From the NCBI RefSeq assembly GCF_000968195.1, contig NZ_FO704550.1:992001-1056000 (forward strand): 64,000 nt of DNA, written 5' to 3'. The notes beneath the pieces are model-generated. The model did not search any database. It had not been told where the DNA came from and worked only from the letters and a program-made list of their open reading frames with translations. Made by a program: the position numbers and the translations under genes. This document shows, one piece after another, positions 9,102-17,131 of this stretch. How positions within the stretch are numbered: the stretch's first letter is position 1; every line of letters begins with the position of its first letter. The stretch is from Xenorhabdus doucetiae. GTDB lineage: Bacteria; Pseudomonadota; Gammaproteobacteria; Enterobacterales; Enterobacteriaceae.

Positions 9102-9119
9102 TTATTAATGTATTAATTA
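9102..9119. promoter_or_regulatory. Second copy of the HpaR-operator-like palindrome
   Basis: TTATTAATGTATTAATTA matches the perfect palindrome at 8293-8310 at 16 of 18 positions and lies 10 bp after the hpaR stop. It could be an additional HpaR-binding site or a chance AT-rich repeat. Confidence 0.4.
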
Positions 9120-9163
9120 GTTAATTAATCGAGAAATCAAGCATAATATAAATATGGCACAAA

Positions 9164-9215
9164 GGCCGCCGTAATGAATTGCATAAGAACCTTGATGCAG
9201 TCTATTTCGGCGGCT
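9164..9215. terminator. Possible bidirectional terminator between hpaR and the convergent ADH gene
   Basis: GCCGCCG at 9165-9171 pairs with CGGCGGC at 9208-9214, flanked by A-rich sequence on the left and TTTTCTGTTGTTTTTT on the right. It lies between two convergent genes. The loop of about 36 nt is longer than usual for an intrinsic terminator, so the call is tentative. Confidence 0.45.
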
Positions 9216-9248
9216 TTTCTGTTGTTTTTTATCTCCCTGTTATACCCA

Positions 9249-10286
9249 TTACGCTGACAAAACAATTTTCAATGCTTTCTCTTTCGCGGCATTGCTGAAT
9301 ACTTCATAAGCCGTTTCTATTTCACTCAATGGATAATGGTGCGTAACCAGCTTTTCAGGGGCAATTTTGCCGGACTTAACGCTTTTTAGCAGCATGGGCG
9401 TACTGCTGGTGTTGACCAACCTGGTGGTGATAGTAATGTTTTTGATCCAGAGACTTTCCAGATGCAGATCGACAGATTTGCCGTGGACACCCACGTTGGC
9501 AATGTACCCACCGGCTGCAATAATCTCCTGACATATTTTGAACGTTGCGGGAATGCCCACACACTCAATGGCGACATCGACACCAATCCCGTCAGTTAGT
9601 TTGTTGATGACATCGACGACATTTTGTTTTGCCGGGTTGATAACCGTGTTAGCACCAAACTGCCGGGCGACGCTAAGGCGGTTATCATCAGTATCGATCA
9701 TGATGATATGGGCGGGGGAGTAAAATTGTGATGCCAGTAATGCGGATAACCCGACCGGCCCTGCACCAATTAAGGCAATCGTCTGGCCCGGTTGAACCCG
9801 GCCATTGATCACCCCGATTTCAAGACCGGTTGGCAGAATGTCACTGAGCATTAACGCCGCTTCTTCATCGACACCTTCCGGCAGACGATGCAGGCTATTA
9901 TCGGCATGGGGAATACGCACTTTTTCCGCCTGTGTACCGTCAATTCTATGCCCCAAGATCCAGCCACCATCTTGACAGTGTGCATAGAGCTGGCGTTTAC
10001 AATAGTGACAACTGCCGCAGACGGTGATACAGGAAACAATCACTTTATCACCGACTTTGATATTGCGGACAGATTCCCCGATGGATTCAACGATCCCAAT
10101 CCCTTCATGGCCTAAGGTTCGGCCTTGCTCGACGGTGGGAACATCTCCCTTGAGGATATGCAGATCGGTGCCACAGATAGTGGTTTTGACGATGCGGACG
10201 ATTGCATCCGTGGGTTCAACGAGTTGGGGTGGTGCTTTTTCTTCCCAGCGTTTTTTTCCGGCTCCGTGATAAACAAGCGCTTTCAT
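9249..10286 (-). CDS. Zinc-dependent medium-chain alcohol dehydrogenase
   Basis: The 345-residue MDR-family oxidoreductase has catalytic zinc ligands Cys38 (TTICGTDLHILKGD) and His60-Glu61 (GHEGIG), and a structural zinc lobe with Cys89, Cys92, Cys95 and Cys103 (CGSCHYCKRQLYAHC). The Rossmann fingerprint is ALIGAGPVGLSALL near residue 170. It interconverts an alcohol and an aldehyde or ketone with NAD(P); the overall look is of secondary-alcohol dehydrogenases, but the substrate cannot be read from sequence. It is convergent with hpaR, so it is not part of the hpa operon. Confidence 0.85.
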   Translation of the reverse strand: MKALVYHGAGKKRWEEKAPPQLVEPTDAIVRIVKTTICGTDLHILKGDVPTVEQGRTLGHEGIGIVESIGESVRNIKVGDKVIVSCITVCGSCHYCKRQLYAHCQDGGWILGHRIDGTQAEKVRIPHADNSLHRLPEGVDEEAALMLSDILPTGLEIGVINGRVQPGQTIALIGAGPVGLSALLASQFYSPAHIIMIDTDDNRLSVARQFGANTVINPAKQNVVDVINKLTDGIGVDVAIECVGIPATFKICQEIIAAGGYIANVGVHGKSVDLHLESLWIKNITITTRLVNTSSTPMLLKSVKSGKIAPEKLVTHHYPLSEIETAYEVFSNAAKEKALKIVLSA

Positions 10287-10525
10287 ATAACCCCCTTCAC
10301 AGGTGATGGTTGTGGGTATGAATTACGTTATTTGCTGCCTAAAGTCTAGCAGATGTATAAATTCTCGGATCACAAGAAAATAGCACAAAATAGCCGAACT
10401 AGCTGGCAACGCTCAAGTAAGATTGGCTTTCTCAACCGTGAATGATCAATAAATCTCACCGATAGCGTGACGGTTCTCATCCAGCTTTATAACTGATACT
10501 TATCACTGATATAAGGAAAGCCAAT

Positions 10526-11293
10526 ATGATGTTCAATGAAGTTAACGGATCGAGTGCTTTGCAAGGTAAGCGAGTTGTGGTGACAGGCGGAGGACGCGAT
10601 TTTGGTCAAGCGGTTTCTGTTTGGTTGGCACGCGAAGGCGCACAGGTTGATCTCTGCGCCCGTCAATTAGCCGGCGCGGAAGCAACCTGTGAGATTATTC
10701 GCCGCGAAGGTGGCATCGCCCGAAGTTATCAGTGCGATATGAGTGATGCCCAATCCGTCAGCGATTTTGCCACTCAGTTGCTGCAAGACAATCAACCTAT
10801 CGATATTTTGATCTTAAGTGCTGCCCAATGGCTGGAAGGGTATTTGGGGGAAGGTGACAGTGAGGCGGATATCGTCAGTACGGTGAATTCAGGTATCACG
10901 GGGTCTATCCTGCTGACCAAAGCCCTATTGCCGAGCCTGCGTCAGTCACAAGGTGCCGATATTGTGGCTATGGTATCGGTTTGTGGTATTCCTCAATTTA
11001 CCGAATCCGTTGCTCATCCGGCATTTTTTGCCGCCAAACATGCGATGAGTGGTTTTAGCCAGAACTTAGCCCATCATTTAAGCAAAGAGAATATTCGCGT
11101 AACCGGGCTTTATCCACCTGATTTTCAACTTAATGGCTTTGATGAAAAGTTGGATGATCACAAAAAAATGGGAGAGCAAATGCTGAACGGCCGTTCAGTG
11201 TGGGAAACCCTGCGGTTTGTTATCACTCAACCCCGTAGCTGCCACATTAAAGCAATTTACTTCCAAGGCCCGACTTTTAAGGATTTTGAGTAA
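10526..11293 (+). CDS. SDR-family oxidoreductase with Tyr-to-Phe at the catalytic position
   Basis: This 255-residue protein has the SDR Rossmann fold: VVVTGGGRDFGQAVSVWLAR near residue 20, then ILILSAAQWLEG and the C-terminal segments. Two hallmarks are altered. The cofactor loop TGxxxGxG reads TGGGRDFG, with Asp for the middle Gly. The catalytic YxxxK reads FFAAK (codons TTT TTT GCC GCC AAA around 11024), so the proton-donating Tyr is Phe while Lys remains. The Ser of the triad may be in VSVCG. An AAGGAAAG site precedes the ATG at 10526. It may be a non-catalytic or altered-mechanism SDR; its partner is unknown. Confidence 0.75.
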   Translation: MMFNEVNGSSALQGKRVVVTGGGRDFGQAVSVWLAREGAQVDLCARQLAGAEATCEIIRREGGIARSYQCDMSDAQSVSDFATQLLQDNQPIDILILSAAQWLEGYLGEGDSEADIVSTVNSGITGSILLTKALLPSLRQSQGADIVAMVSVCGIPQFTESVAHPAFFAAKHAMSGFSQNLAHHLSKENIRVTGLYPPDFQLNGFDEKLDDHKKMGEQMLNGRSVWETLRFVITQPRSCHIKAIYFQGPTFKDFE

Positions 11294-11308
11294 GTGACAG
11301 TCAATAAT

Positions 11309-11384
11309 CAGTGGCCATAGTGCCACTGAGTTCAGTCATAATCTGGCGTGATTCATTTGTCTGATTAGCCCCATGATCACGCCA
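11309..11384. terminator. Two stem-loops between convergent SDR and condensation-domain genes
   Basis: CAGTGGC/GCCACTG (11309-11328, 6-nt loop) is followed by TGGCGTGAT/ATCACGCCA (11344-11384, 23-nt loop). They lie between convergent genes, as expected for terminators, but neither has a clear T-tract. Confidence 0.35.
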
Positions 11385-11404
11385 TAATTTCACCGATTTC
11401 CCGC

Positions 11405-13006
11405 TTAACTCGCCTCTTTCAGTGAATCATTGTTCAATGAATCGTGGCTCTGTGCCCCCAGATATTCCAGCTCGCCATTTGGCAGCCAGCGCGCCTGCTC
11501 ACCGGTACGGTAAAGCCACTTATCATGGGCATATTGAACAAATGGATTGGCGATAAGCTGCTTTTCTGCCAACGCGGGTTGCCCCAAATATTGATTGTCC
11601 AGATCCGGCCCGGAGAGATAAAGTTCCCCCTTTAACCCCATCGGCACCATCTGCAATCGTTCATTCAATATATAGGCTTGAGCGCCCGCCAGACTGTTAT
11701 GTCGTTGTGAGTTTCCGTATTCCAGCAATGTCTGTGTCTGCTCTGGTGTGAGTAAAGAAAACTGTGCTATCGGAGTTACGGGATGAGTCAGGGCATTAAC
11801 CAGCAATTGCAGGAATTGTTCACCTAACGCTTTGATTTGTTTTGCATGGAACAAGTTAGGATGATAGCGGATGCGAAAAGCCCAATGATCCTCTTCCAAA
11901 TGATATTCCAGTATCCACTCAGTAGCTGTTAAATCATTATTGAAACGGTTACCGTAATTGACTTCACAACCGTCTAATTCCAGATTGATATCCCTAAAGC
12001 TGGCCTGATTGATACCGACATTGAGTTTATTAACAAGATAGGAAGGCACAGCTTGAAATGTGGGTAAACTGGAAAAACGTAGGTCAGGTTGAGCTTTCAA
12101 TGATGCGCTATAGTTTAACGTCGCCTGATAGAGAGAATTAAAACTGTCCGTTTCATTAAAATGCAGAGGAAAAACAACGGCATTGATTTGGACGGCCAGT
12201 GAAACAGATGTGCCGCCGGTAACGGCAATCGGATAGATAAGGTGAGCTTTACCGGTTGCAGTATACTGGGCGACTAATGTTGCCCACAACGTTTTAAACA
12301 CGAGGAACGGCTTATAAGGGGATAAAGATTGTGTGAGACGTTTCCAATCTTTTAATGGCAAGTTGAAACGAAATTCATTAGGGAATTCAGGCTTACCAAT
12401 CGCTTGTTGAGGTAAGTAGGGCAATGGATTACGGTCAATCATCTCTGACAGGCATGCTTTCCAGTATTGTTCTGGGTTATATTTGGCCAATACTTTTAAC
12501 AGGTGGTGATCTTGTTCAAATTTCTCTGCTACTTGTTGCAGTGTCATGGGCGAATGGCGCAGAGGACGTTGGTTATACAGATCAGAGATATTGTGAAAAA
12601 ATTCTTCTATACCTTGCCCGTCACCGATAATATGGTGCAAGACAATAAATAAGTGAAATTGCTGTTCTGCCTCTTTGAGCAACCCAAATCGAACCACGGG
12701 GCCTTTTCGGAGGTCAAATGGGCGCAGGGCAAACTGATTCAATAATTCTTCATTATTAGAAAGGTAAGTGAACTCAATGTCGTCTGAGCCAGATTTCCAA
12801 TATAATTTATCGTTTTCTTCTTCAATCCGGTATTTAAACAAAGGGTAATGATTCAGAAACTCTTGCAAAGCCCATTTTAATTTATCTTCATCTAAATTAC
12901 CCTTAATATTCTGTTCTATAACAATATTGCATTGATATGAGTGAGGTTCAAGCACCCATGATTTCCAAAAAAACTCAATAAATGGAGAAGCCAGAATTTT
13001 ATCCAT
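11405..13006 (-). CDS. NRPS condensation-domain protein with remnant of an adenylation domain
   Basis: The 533-residue protein begins with a condensation domain carrying an intact HHxxxDG active site (His124-Asp129, HHIIGDG), with C-domain sequence to about residue 425. The C-A linker (FSLLTPEQTQTLLEYGNSQR) follows. The sequence then jumps to the adenylation core A6-A8 region (GELYLSGPDLDNQYLGQPAL, WLYRTGEQARWLPNGELEYLG) and ends. The substrate-binding core A1-A5 and everything after A8 are absent, including any carrier protein. It looks like a decayed NRPS module with an in-frame internal deletion; the C domain could still act in trans. AGGAG precedes the ATG. A decayed IS630 element lies 143 bp upstream. 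Confidence 0.8.
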   Translation of the reverse strand: MDKILASPFIEFFWKSWVLEPHSYQCNIVIEQNIKGNLDEDKLKWALQEFLNHYPLFKYRIEEENDKLYWKSGSDDIEFTYLSNNEELLNQFALRPFDLRKGPVVRFGLLKEAEQQFHLFIVLHHIIGDGQGIEEFFHNISDLYNQRPLRHSPMTLQQVAEKFEQDHHLLKVLAKYNPEQYWKACLSEMIDRNPLPYLPQQAIGKPEFPNEFRFNLPLKDWKRLTQSLSPYKPFLVFKTLWATLVAQYTATGKAHLIYPIAVTGGTSVSLAVQINAVVFPLHFNETDSFNSLYQATLNYSASLKAQPDLRFSSLPTFQAVPSYLVNKLNVGINQASFRDINLELDGCEVNYGNRFNNDLTATEWILEYHLEEDHWAFRIRYHPNLFHAKQIKALGEQFLQLLVNALTHPVTPIAQFSLLTPEQTQTLLEYGNSQRHNSLAGAQAYILNERLQMVPMGLKGELYLSGPDLDNQYLGQPALAEKQLIANPFVQYAHDKWLYRTGEQARWLPNGELEYLGAQSHDSLNNDSLKEAS

Positions 13007-13149
13007 GTGAATACTCCTCTATGATGCTAAATGACATTCAATACGAATTGAGATTTACTTTATCAGGCATACTCAGTCTGTATTTTAGTGATATGGGAAA
13101 AGGATTAGTTAAATCAGTGCCAATAATGAAATTAATTGGGTAAATAATC

Positions 13150-14227
13150 ACTGTTGTAAGAAATAACCTATTAAGTACTCAAGAGAAATTAATTGCAAAT
13201 TGGTTACCATAACCGCCCAATAACGTATTTAATTCATTCTCCATTGTCTCCTGAGTCCAAGTGATAAAACGTCGCCAATGGTATTTGGCTTGTTTCCAGA
13301 CGATTTCAATCAAATTCAGCTCTGGGCTGTAGGCGGGAAGGTAGAATAAAAACAGGTTGTGTTCTCGTAACCAGCTATTTCTGATTTTTTCTTCAATCCC
13401 GTGATGGATACGCGCATTATCCAACACTAAAAATGTCAGGCGGTTGTCCCCTTGTTGGGCGAGCTGCTCTAAAAAATCAATCACGTCATCTCGCGTGATA
13501 CTGCCTGACGTTGTCTGGTAAAACAGCGTGTTATCCGTGTAATTTAACGCCCCCAGAACTGACCGCCTGTCATGCTCTTGAGGCTCAGTTTCATGGGGCT
13601 TACCCCGTGGACTCCATCCATATTGCACCGGAGGAGATGCGGCAAAACCCGCCTCATCAAAATAGACCAAACGGTAATGGCCTAACTGTGCTCCAGCCTT
13701 AATTTTATTCACCAAGGCGATTTGTTAGCAAACTCCGTTTCGTTGCGCTTTTTTTAAGCGATAGACGGGTGCGTTTATAGGTGAGCCCCTGCTTTTTCAG
13801 GGTATTTGCCAGCGTTTCAAGCGTACAAGGCAGGGGCCCATGCTTTGCCTCAACGCACTGGGCTATCCGTGCGAGAGTTAGGGACTCTGCACAGGCAGCT
13901 TCGACCGCAGTGGCAATCATTTCAGGCGTCATAGCGAGATACCGGCCTCCAGCATGACCGCCTAATAATCCCGCTATCCCTGAATTGTGCCACATGTGAA
14001 CCCAATTATAGATAACCCGGAGACTGCATCCTATTTCAGCGGTGATCTGGGACGGCTTGCTCCCTCTGGCAAGCATGAGCAAACCCGTTCCTCGCGTACG
14101 GATATCCCGGTGGGGATGATTCAAAGCGAGTTGTTGCAATGTTATTCGTTCAGGCTCAGAAAGTATTATCTTCGATTTCATAAGGACAGGCAGAAAATCA
14201 GGTTATCGTGTTATCGATTGTAACAGT
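13150..14227 (-). mobile_element. IS630-family insertion sequence (about 1.08 kb, decayed)
   Basis: The element is defined by an IS630-type transposase flanked by imperfect terminal inverted repeats. The left end is ACTGTTGTAAGAAATAACC (13150-13168) and the right end, on the minus strand, is ACTGTTACAATCGATAACA (14227-14209), identical at 13 of 19 positions. About 1.1 kb is normal for IS630. The family targets TA; candidate TA dinucleotides are present at the edges but the exact boundary is ambiguous. It lies upstream of the truncated NRPS gene. Confidence 0.75.
13179..14181 (-). pseudogene. IS630 transposase, split into two frames, probably inactive
   Basis: The N-terminal part (14181-13705, 158 codons) has the helix-turn-helix DNA-binding half. 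The C-terminal part (13715-13179) has the DDE core: YFDEAGFAASPP, FLVLDNARIHHG and PAYSPELNLIEIVW. At the junction an A7 run (CTTAAAAAAAGCGC) would allow a -1 shift into KKRNETEFANK, the peptide I expect from relatives. That frame then stops at SPW* because one more base seems missing just after AACAAA, before ALVNKIKAG in the third frame. So beyond a possible programmed frameshift there is an extra 1-nt lesion, suggesting loss of function. Confidence 0.7.
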
Positions 14228-14570
14228 AATGCAGATAGTTTATCTGATTAACTTAATATTAAATAGCATGACTTCATGGCGATTTAAATTCTAATAGTTT
14301 GATTATTTTATCTGGCAGAGGAGAGAGTTTTTTATTAATACATTGATTTATGATTATTTTCTTCATTGATGCCGTTATGTCATTATTAAACTATATTGTT
14401 TGAAAAGAATACCTGTAGATTGGAAACGATTAAAGATTATTTTAAATAAAGCAATATCTATAAAATATTAGTGGTAATTATTTGTTATTATTTAATCGTT
14501 GTGTTGATCATGATGGGCGTGATCAATGTGCTTTATGATCACGCTTTAGGCTGATTTCGGGGTTAACCGC
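14228..14570. other. AT-rich intergenic region with a stem-loop after the RpiR-type regulator gene
   Basis: I see no gene in these 343 bases. GCGTGATCA (14517-14525) and TGATCACGC (14536-14544) form a perfect 9-bp stem with a 10-nt loop just after the regulator stop on the minus strand. No T-run follows, so it is only a possible terminator. The rest is low-complexity AT-rich sequence. Confidence 0.5.
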
Positions 14571-15407
14571 TCAACCGGCATTCCCTTGCTGATACGCCAG
14601 TGCAACGGTTAAGGACTGCACCAAACACAAGGTGGCAGATTGAGAACGGAACGCATCAACCTGTGCTTCCTTCACCACAAAGCAGATATCGCTGAAACTC
14701 GCTAATGGGCTAATTTGGCTGTCAGTAATAACGATTTGCTTCGCGCCAGACTGTGCCGCTCTTTCACTGACCATCACCGTTTCTTCGGCATACGGCGTAA
14801 AACTGATAGAAACCACGACATCTTTAGGGCCAATCATATTCATCTGCTCGCGGAACATACCACCCAATCCATCGATTAACAGGGGACGGCACTCCAAATG
14901 ACTGAGAGCATAAGTAAGATATGATGCCACGCTGAAAGAGCGGCGCAGGCCGATAATATAAATATTGTGAGCATTCGCCAGTAAATTTACTGCCTTACTT
15001 AAATCCTCTGCGGGGGTGCGGGCTGCGAGTTGCTGCATGGCTTGGGCATTGGAATGGGCAAATTCCTGCAAAATATGCTGAGGATCTTCTGGTATCTGAT
15101 GATCGCCATCCAGCTCTTTGAACAGCCGTGCCCGATCAGTATAGCTGGCGGTTTCTTCAACCAAATTCAGGCGAAACAATTGTTTCATTTCATTGAATCC
15201 ACTGAAATTAAAGGCATTGGCAAAGCGGATCAAGGTAGAAGGTGGAACATCGGCCTCTTTTGCAATAATGGCAACCGTATCAAAAGCGACACTATTCGTA
15301 TTATCCAGTATATATCTTGCAACTTGCTGTAACCGTTTGCTTAATTCACCATAACGGGATCGTACCTGTTCTTGAAGTTCATGCAGATTAGATGCAGCAG
15401 ACATCAT
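14571..15407 (-). CDS. MurR/RpiR-family regulator, probable regulator of the inositol genes
   Basis: The protein has an N-terminal RpiR helix-turn-helix (LSKRLQQVARYILDN, then AKEADVPPSTLIRFANAFNFSGF) and a C-terminal SIS sugar-phosphate-binding domain (NIYIIGLRRSFSVASYLTYA, DVVVSISFTPYAEETV, ITDSQISPLASFSD). I chose the ATG at 15407 (MMSAASNLHELQ), about 278 residues. The reading frame opens further upstream at 15443, but that start lacks a ribosome-binding site. It is divergent from iolA, where RpiR-type IolR repressors are found in other enterobacteria; these respond to a phosphorylated inositol intermediate. The role as iolR is inferred from position. Confidence 0.85.
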   Translation of the reverse strand: MMSAASNLHELQEQVRSRYGELSKRLQQVARYILDNTNSVAFDTVAIIAKEADVPPSTLIRFANAFNFSGFNEMKQLFRLNLVEETASYTDRARLFKELDGDHQIPEDPQHILQEFAHSNAQAMQQLAARTPAEDLSKAVNLLANAHNIYIIGLRRSFSVASYLTYALSHLECRPLLIDGLGGMFREQMNMIGPKDVVVSISFTPYAEETVMVSERAAQSGAKQIVITDSQISPLASFSDICFVVKEAQVDAFRSQSATLCLVQSLTVALAYQQGNAG

Positions 15408-15443
15408 GCCCCCATAAGGAAATTTCAATGAGTGTAGTTGCAT

Positions 15444-15612
15444 AAAAATAGCGTGTTGATCACATTAATTAAAGACCATTTCAAATTTAATTGAAAATGA
15501 AATTTATATTTCATATATCTGTAGCACTATGATTCAACGCTTATAATTCAATTGTCACTTGCTGGTTCAATCCGTACTGGCTCAATCATAATTGTATTTA
15601 GAGAGGCTCTGA
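15444..15612. promoter_or_regulatory. Divergent regulator-iolA promoter region with TTGAAA-type inverted repeats
   Basis: This AT-rich spacer carries TTTCAA-N6-TTGAAA and an adjacent ATGAAAT-TTAT-ATTTCAT within about 15479-15520. Comparable inverted repeats occur before iolG (20541-20573). They are candidate operator sites for the RpiR-type regulator, by inference only. Confidence 0.4.
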
Positions 15613-17124
15613 ATGGAACAGATTAAAAACTTTATTGGCGGGCAACTCGTTGATAGTCAAAGTGATCGTATTTCACTCATCTTCAACCCAGCCACAGGGG
15701 AGGCGATTCGAAAGGTTGCCTTGAGTACCGTTCATGAGACTGGATATGCGATTGAATCTGCTCATCTGGCCTTTGAAGAATGGTCAAAAACTTCGCCATT
15801 GAAACGCGCCCGTATCCTGTTCAAATTCAAATCATTACTTGAAGAAAACCAAGACAGATTGGCAAGGCTGATTTCTGAAGAGCATGGAAAAATTTACTCC
15901 GATGCGGTGGGGGAATTAACGCGTGGCCTGGAAGTGGTCGAATTTGCTTGTGGTATCCCCCATCTGCAAAAAGGGGAACATTCCGCTAATGTCGGAACAG
16001 GAGTGGATAGCCACTCCTTAATGCAGCCATTGGGGGTTTGCGCTGGCATTACACCTTTTAACTTTCCTGCCATGGTACCAATGTGGATGTTTCCCATTGC
16101 ACTGGCGACGGGGAATACCTTTGTCCTGAAACCCTCTGAAAAAGATCCCTCTCTTTCGGTTGAACTGGCGAAATTATTGCAACAAGCGGGTTTGCCGGAT
16201 GGCGTGTTTAACGTTGTGCAGGGGGATAAAGAAGTTGTTGATGTGCTGCTGACCGATCCTCGCATTCATGCCGTGAGTTTTGTTGGTTCAACCCCGATTG
16301 CGGAATATGTTTATGCCACCGCATCGGCGCACGGCAAACGCTGCCAGGCATTGGGTGGGGCAAAGAACCACAGTATTTTGATGCCGGATGCAGATATAGA
16401 TATGGCAGCAAGTGCCATCATGGGGGCGGCATTTGGTGCAGCAGGAGAACGTTGCATGGCCTTATCTGTGGTACTGGCGGTTGGGGATGATATTGCAGAT
16501 ACCTTGGTAGAAAGACTCCGGCAGCAAATCGCTCAAATGTCAGTAGGGCCTGGTATTAACGCAGGGAAAGAAAACGATATGGGCCCCGTGATTTCTAAGC
16601 CACATAGGGAAAAAATTTGTGGTTACATTCGCAGTGGTGTTGAGCAAGGAGCAAAATTGCGGGTTGACGGGCGAGGGTATCAGGTTGCAGGCTATGAAAA
16701 TGGCTATTTCGTGGGGCCAACCCTGTTTGATTATGTCACGCCAGACATGAAAATCTATCAAGAAGAGATCTTCGGCCCGGTGCTGGTTATCGTTCGCGTA
16801 CCCGATTATGACACAGCATTGAAATTGGTTAATCAGCATGAATATGGCAACGGGGCAGCCATTTTCACCCGTGATGGTGAAACGGCTCGTCAATTCAGCG
16901 AAGACGTTCAGGCGGGTATGGTTGGTGTAAATGTGCCCATCCCAGTCCCGATGGCGTTTCATAGCTTCGGTGGCTGGAAGCGTTCCATTTTTGGGCCGCT
17001 GAATGTACATGGCAATGACGGCGTGCGTTTCTATACCCGCATGAAAACGGTCACCAGCCGTTGGCCGGCCAGTGTACGTTTGGAACATCATGACAGCCAT
17101 TTTGTGATGCCAACGATGGAGTAG
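15613..17124 (+). CDS. iolA: Methylmalonate-semialdehyde / malonate-semialdehyde dehydrogenase (acylating)
   Basis: The 503-residue CoA-acylating aldehyde dehydrogenase converts malonate semialdehyde, the last inositol intermediate, to acetyl-CoA and CO2. Diagnostic MMSDH-type features are GVCAGITPFNFPAMVPMWMF, the VSFVGSTPIAEYVY loop, the CQALGGAKNHSILMPDAD segment (the usual general-base Glu replaced in this subfamily) and GAAGERCMALSVV with the nucleophile Cys. It is the first gene of the plus-strand iol set, 7 bp ahead of iolD. The start at 15613 has GAGAGGCTCTGA upstream. Confidence 0.95.
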   Translation: MEQIKNFIGGQLVDSQSDRISLIFNPATGEAIRKVALSTVHETGYAIESAHLAFEEWSKTSPLKRARILFKFKSLLEENQDRLARLISEEHGKIYSDAVGELTRGLEVVEFACGIPHLQKGEHSANVGTGVDSHSLMQPLGVCAGITPFNFPAMVPMWMFPIALATGNTFVLKPSEKDPSLSVELAKLLQQAGLPDGVFNVVQGDKEVVDVLLTDPRIHAVSFVGSTPIAEYVYATASAHGKRCQALGGAKNHSILMPDADIDMAASAIMGAAFGAAGERCMALSVVLAVGDDIADTLVERLRQQIAQMSVGPGINAGKENDMGPVISKPHREKICGYIRSGVEQGAKLRVDGRGYQVAGYENGYFVGPTLFDYVTPDMKIYQEEIFGPVLVIVRVPDYDTALKLVNQHEYGNGAAIFTRDGETARQFSEDVQAGMVGVNVPIPVPMAFHSFGGWKRSIFGPLNVHGNDGVRFYTRMKTVTSRWPASVRLEHHDSHFVMPTME

Positions 17125-17131
17125 TTATTCC

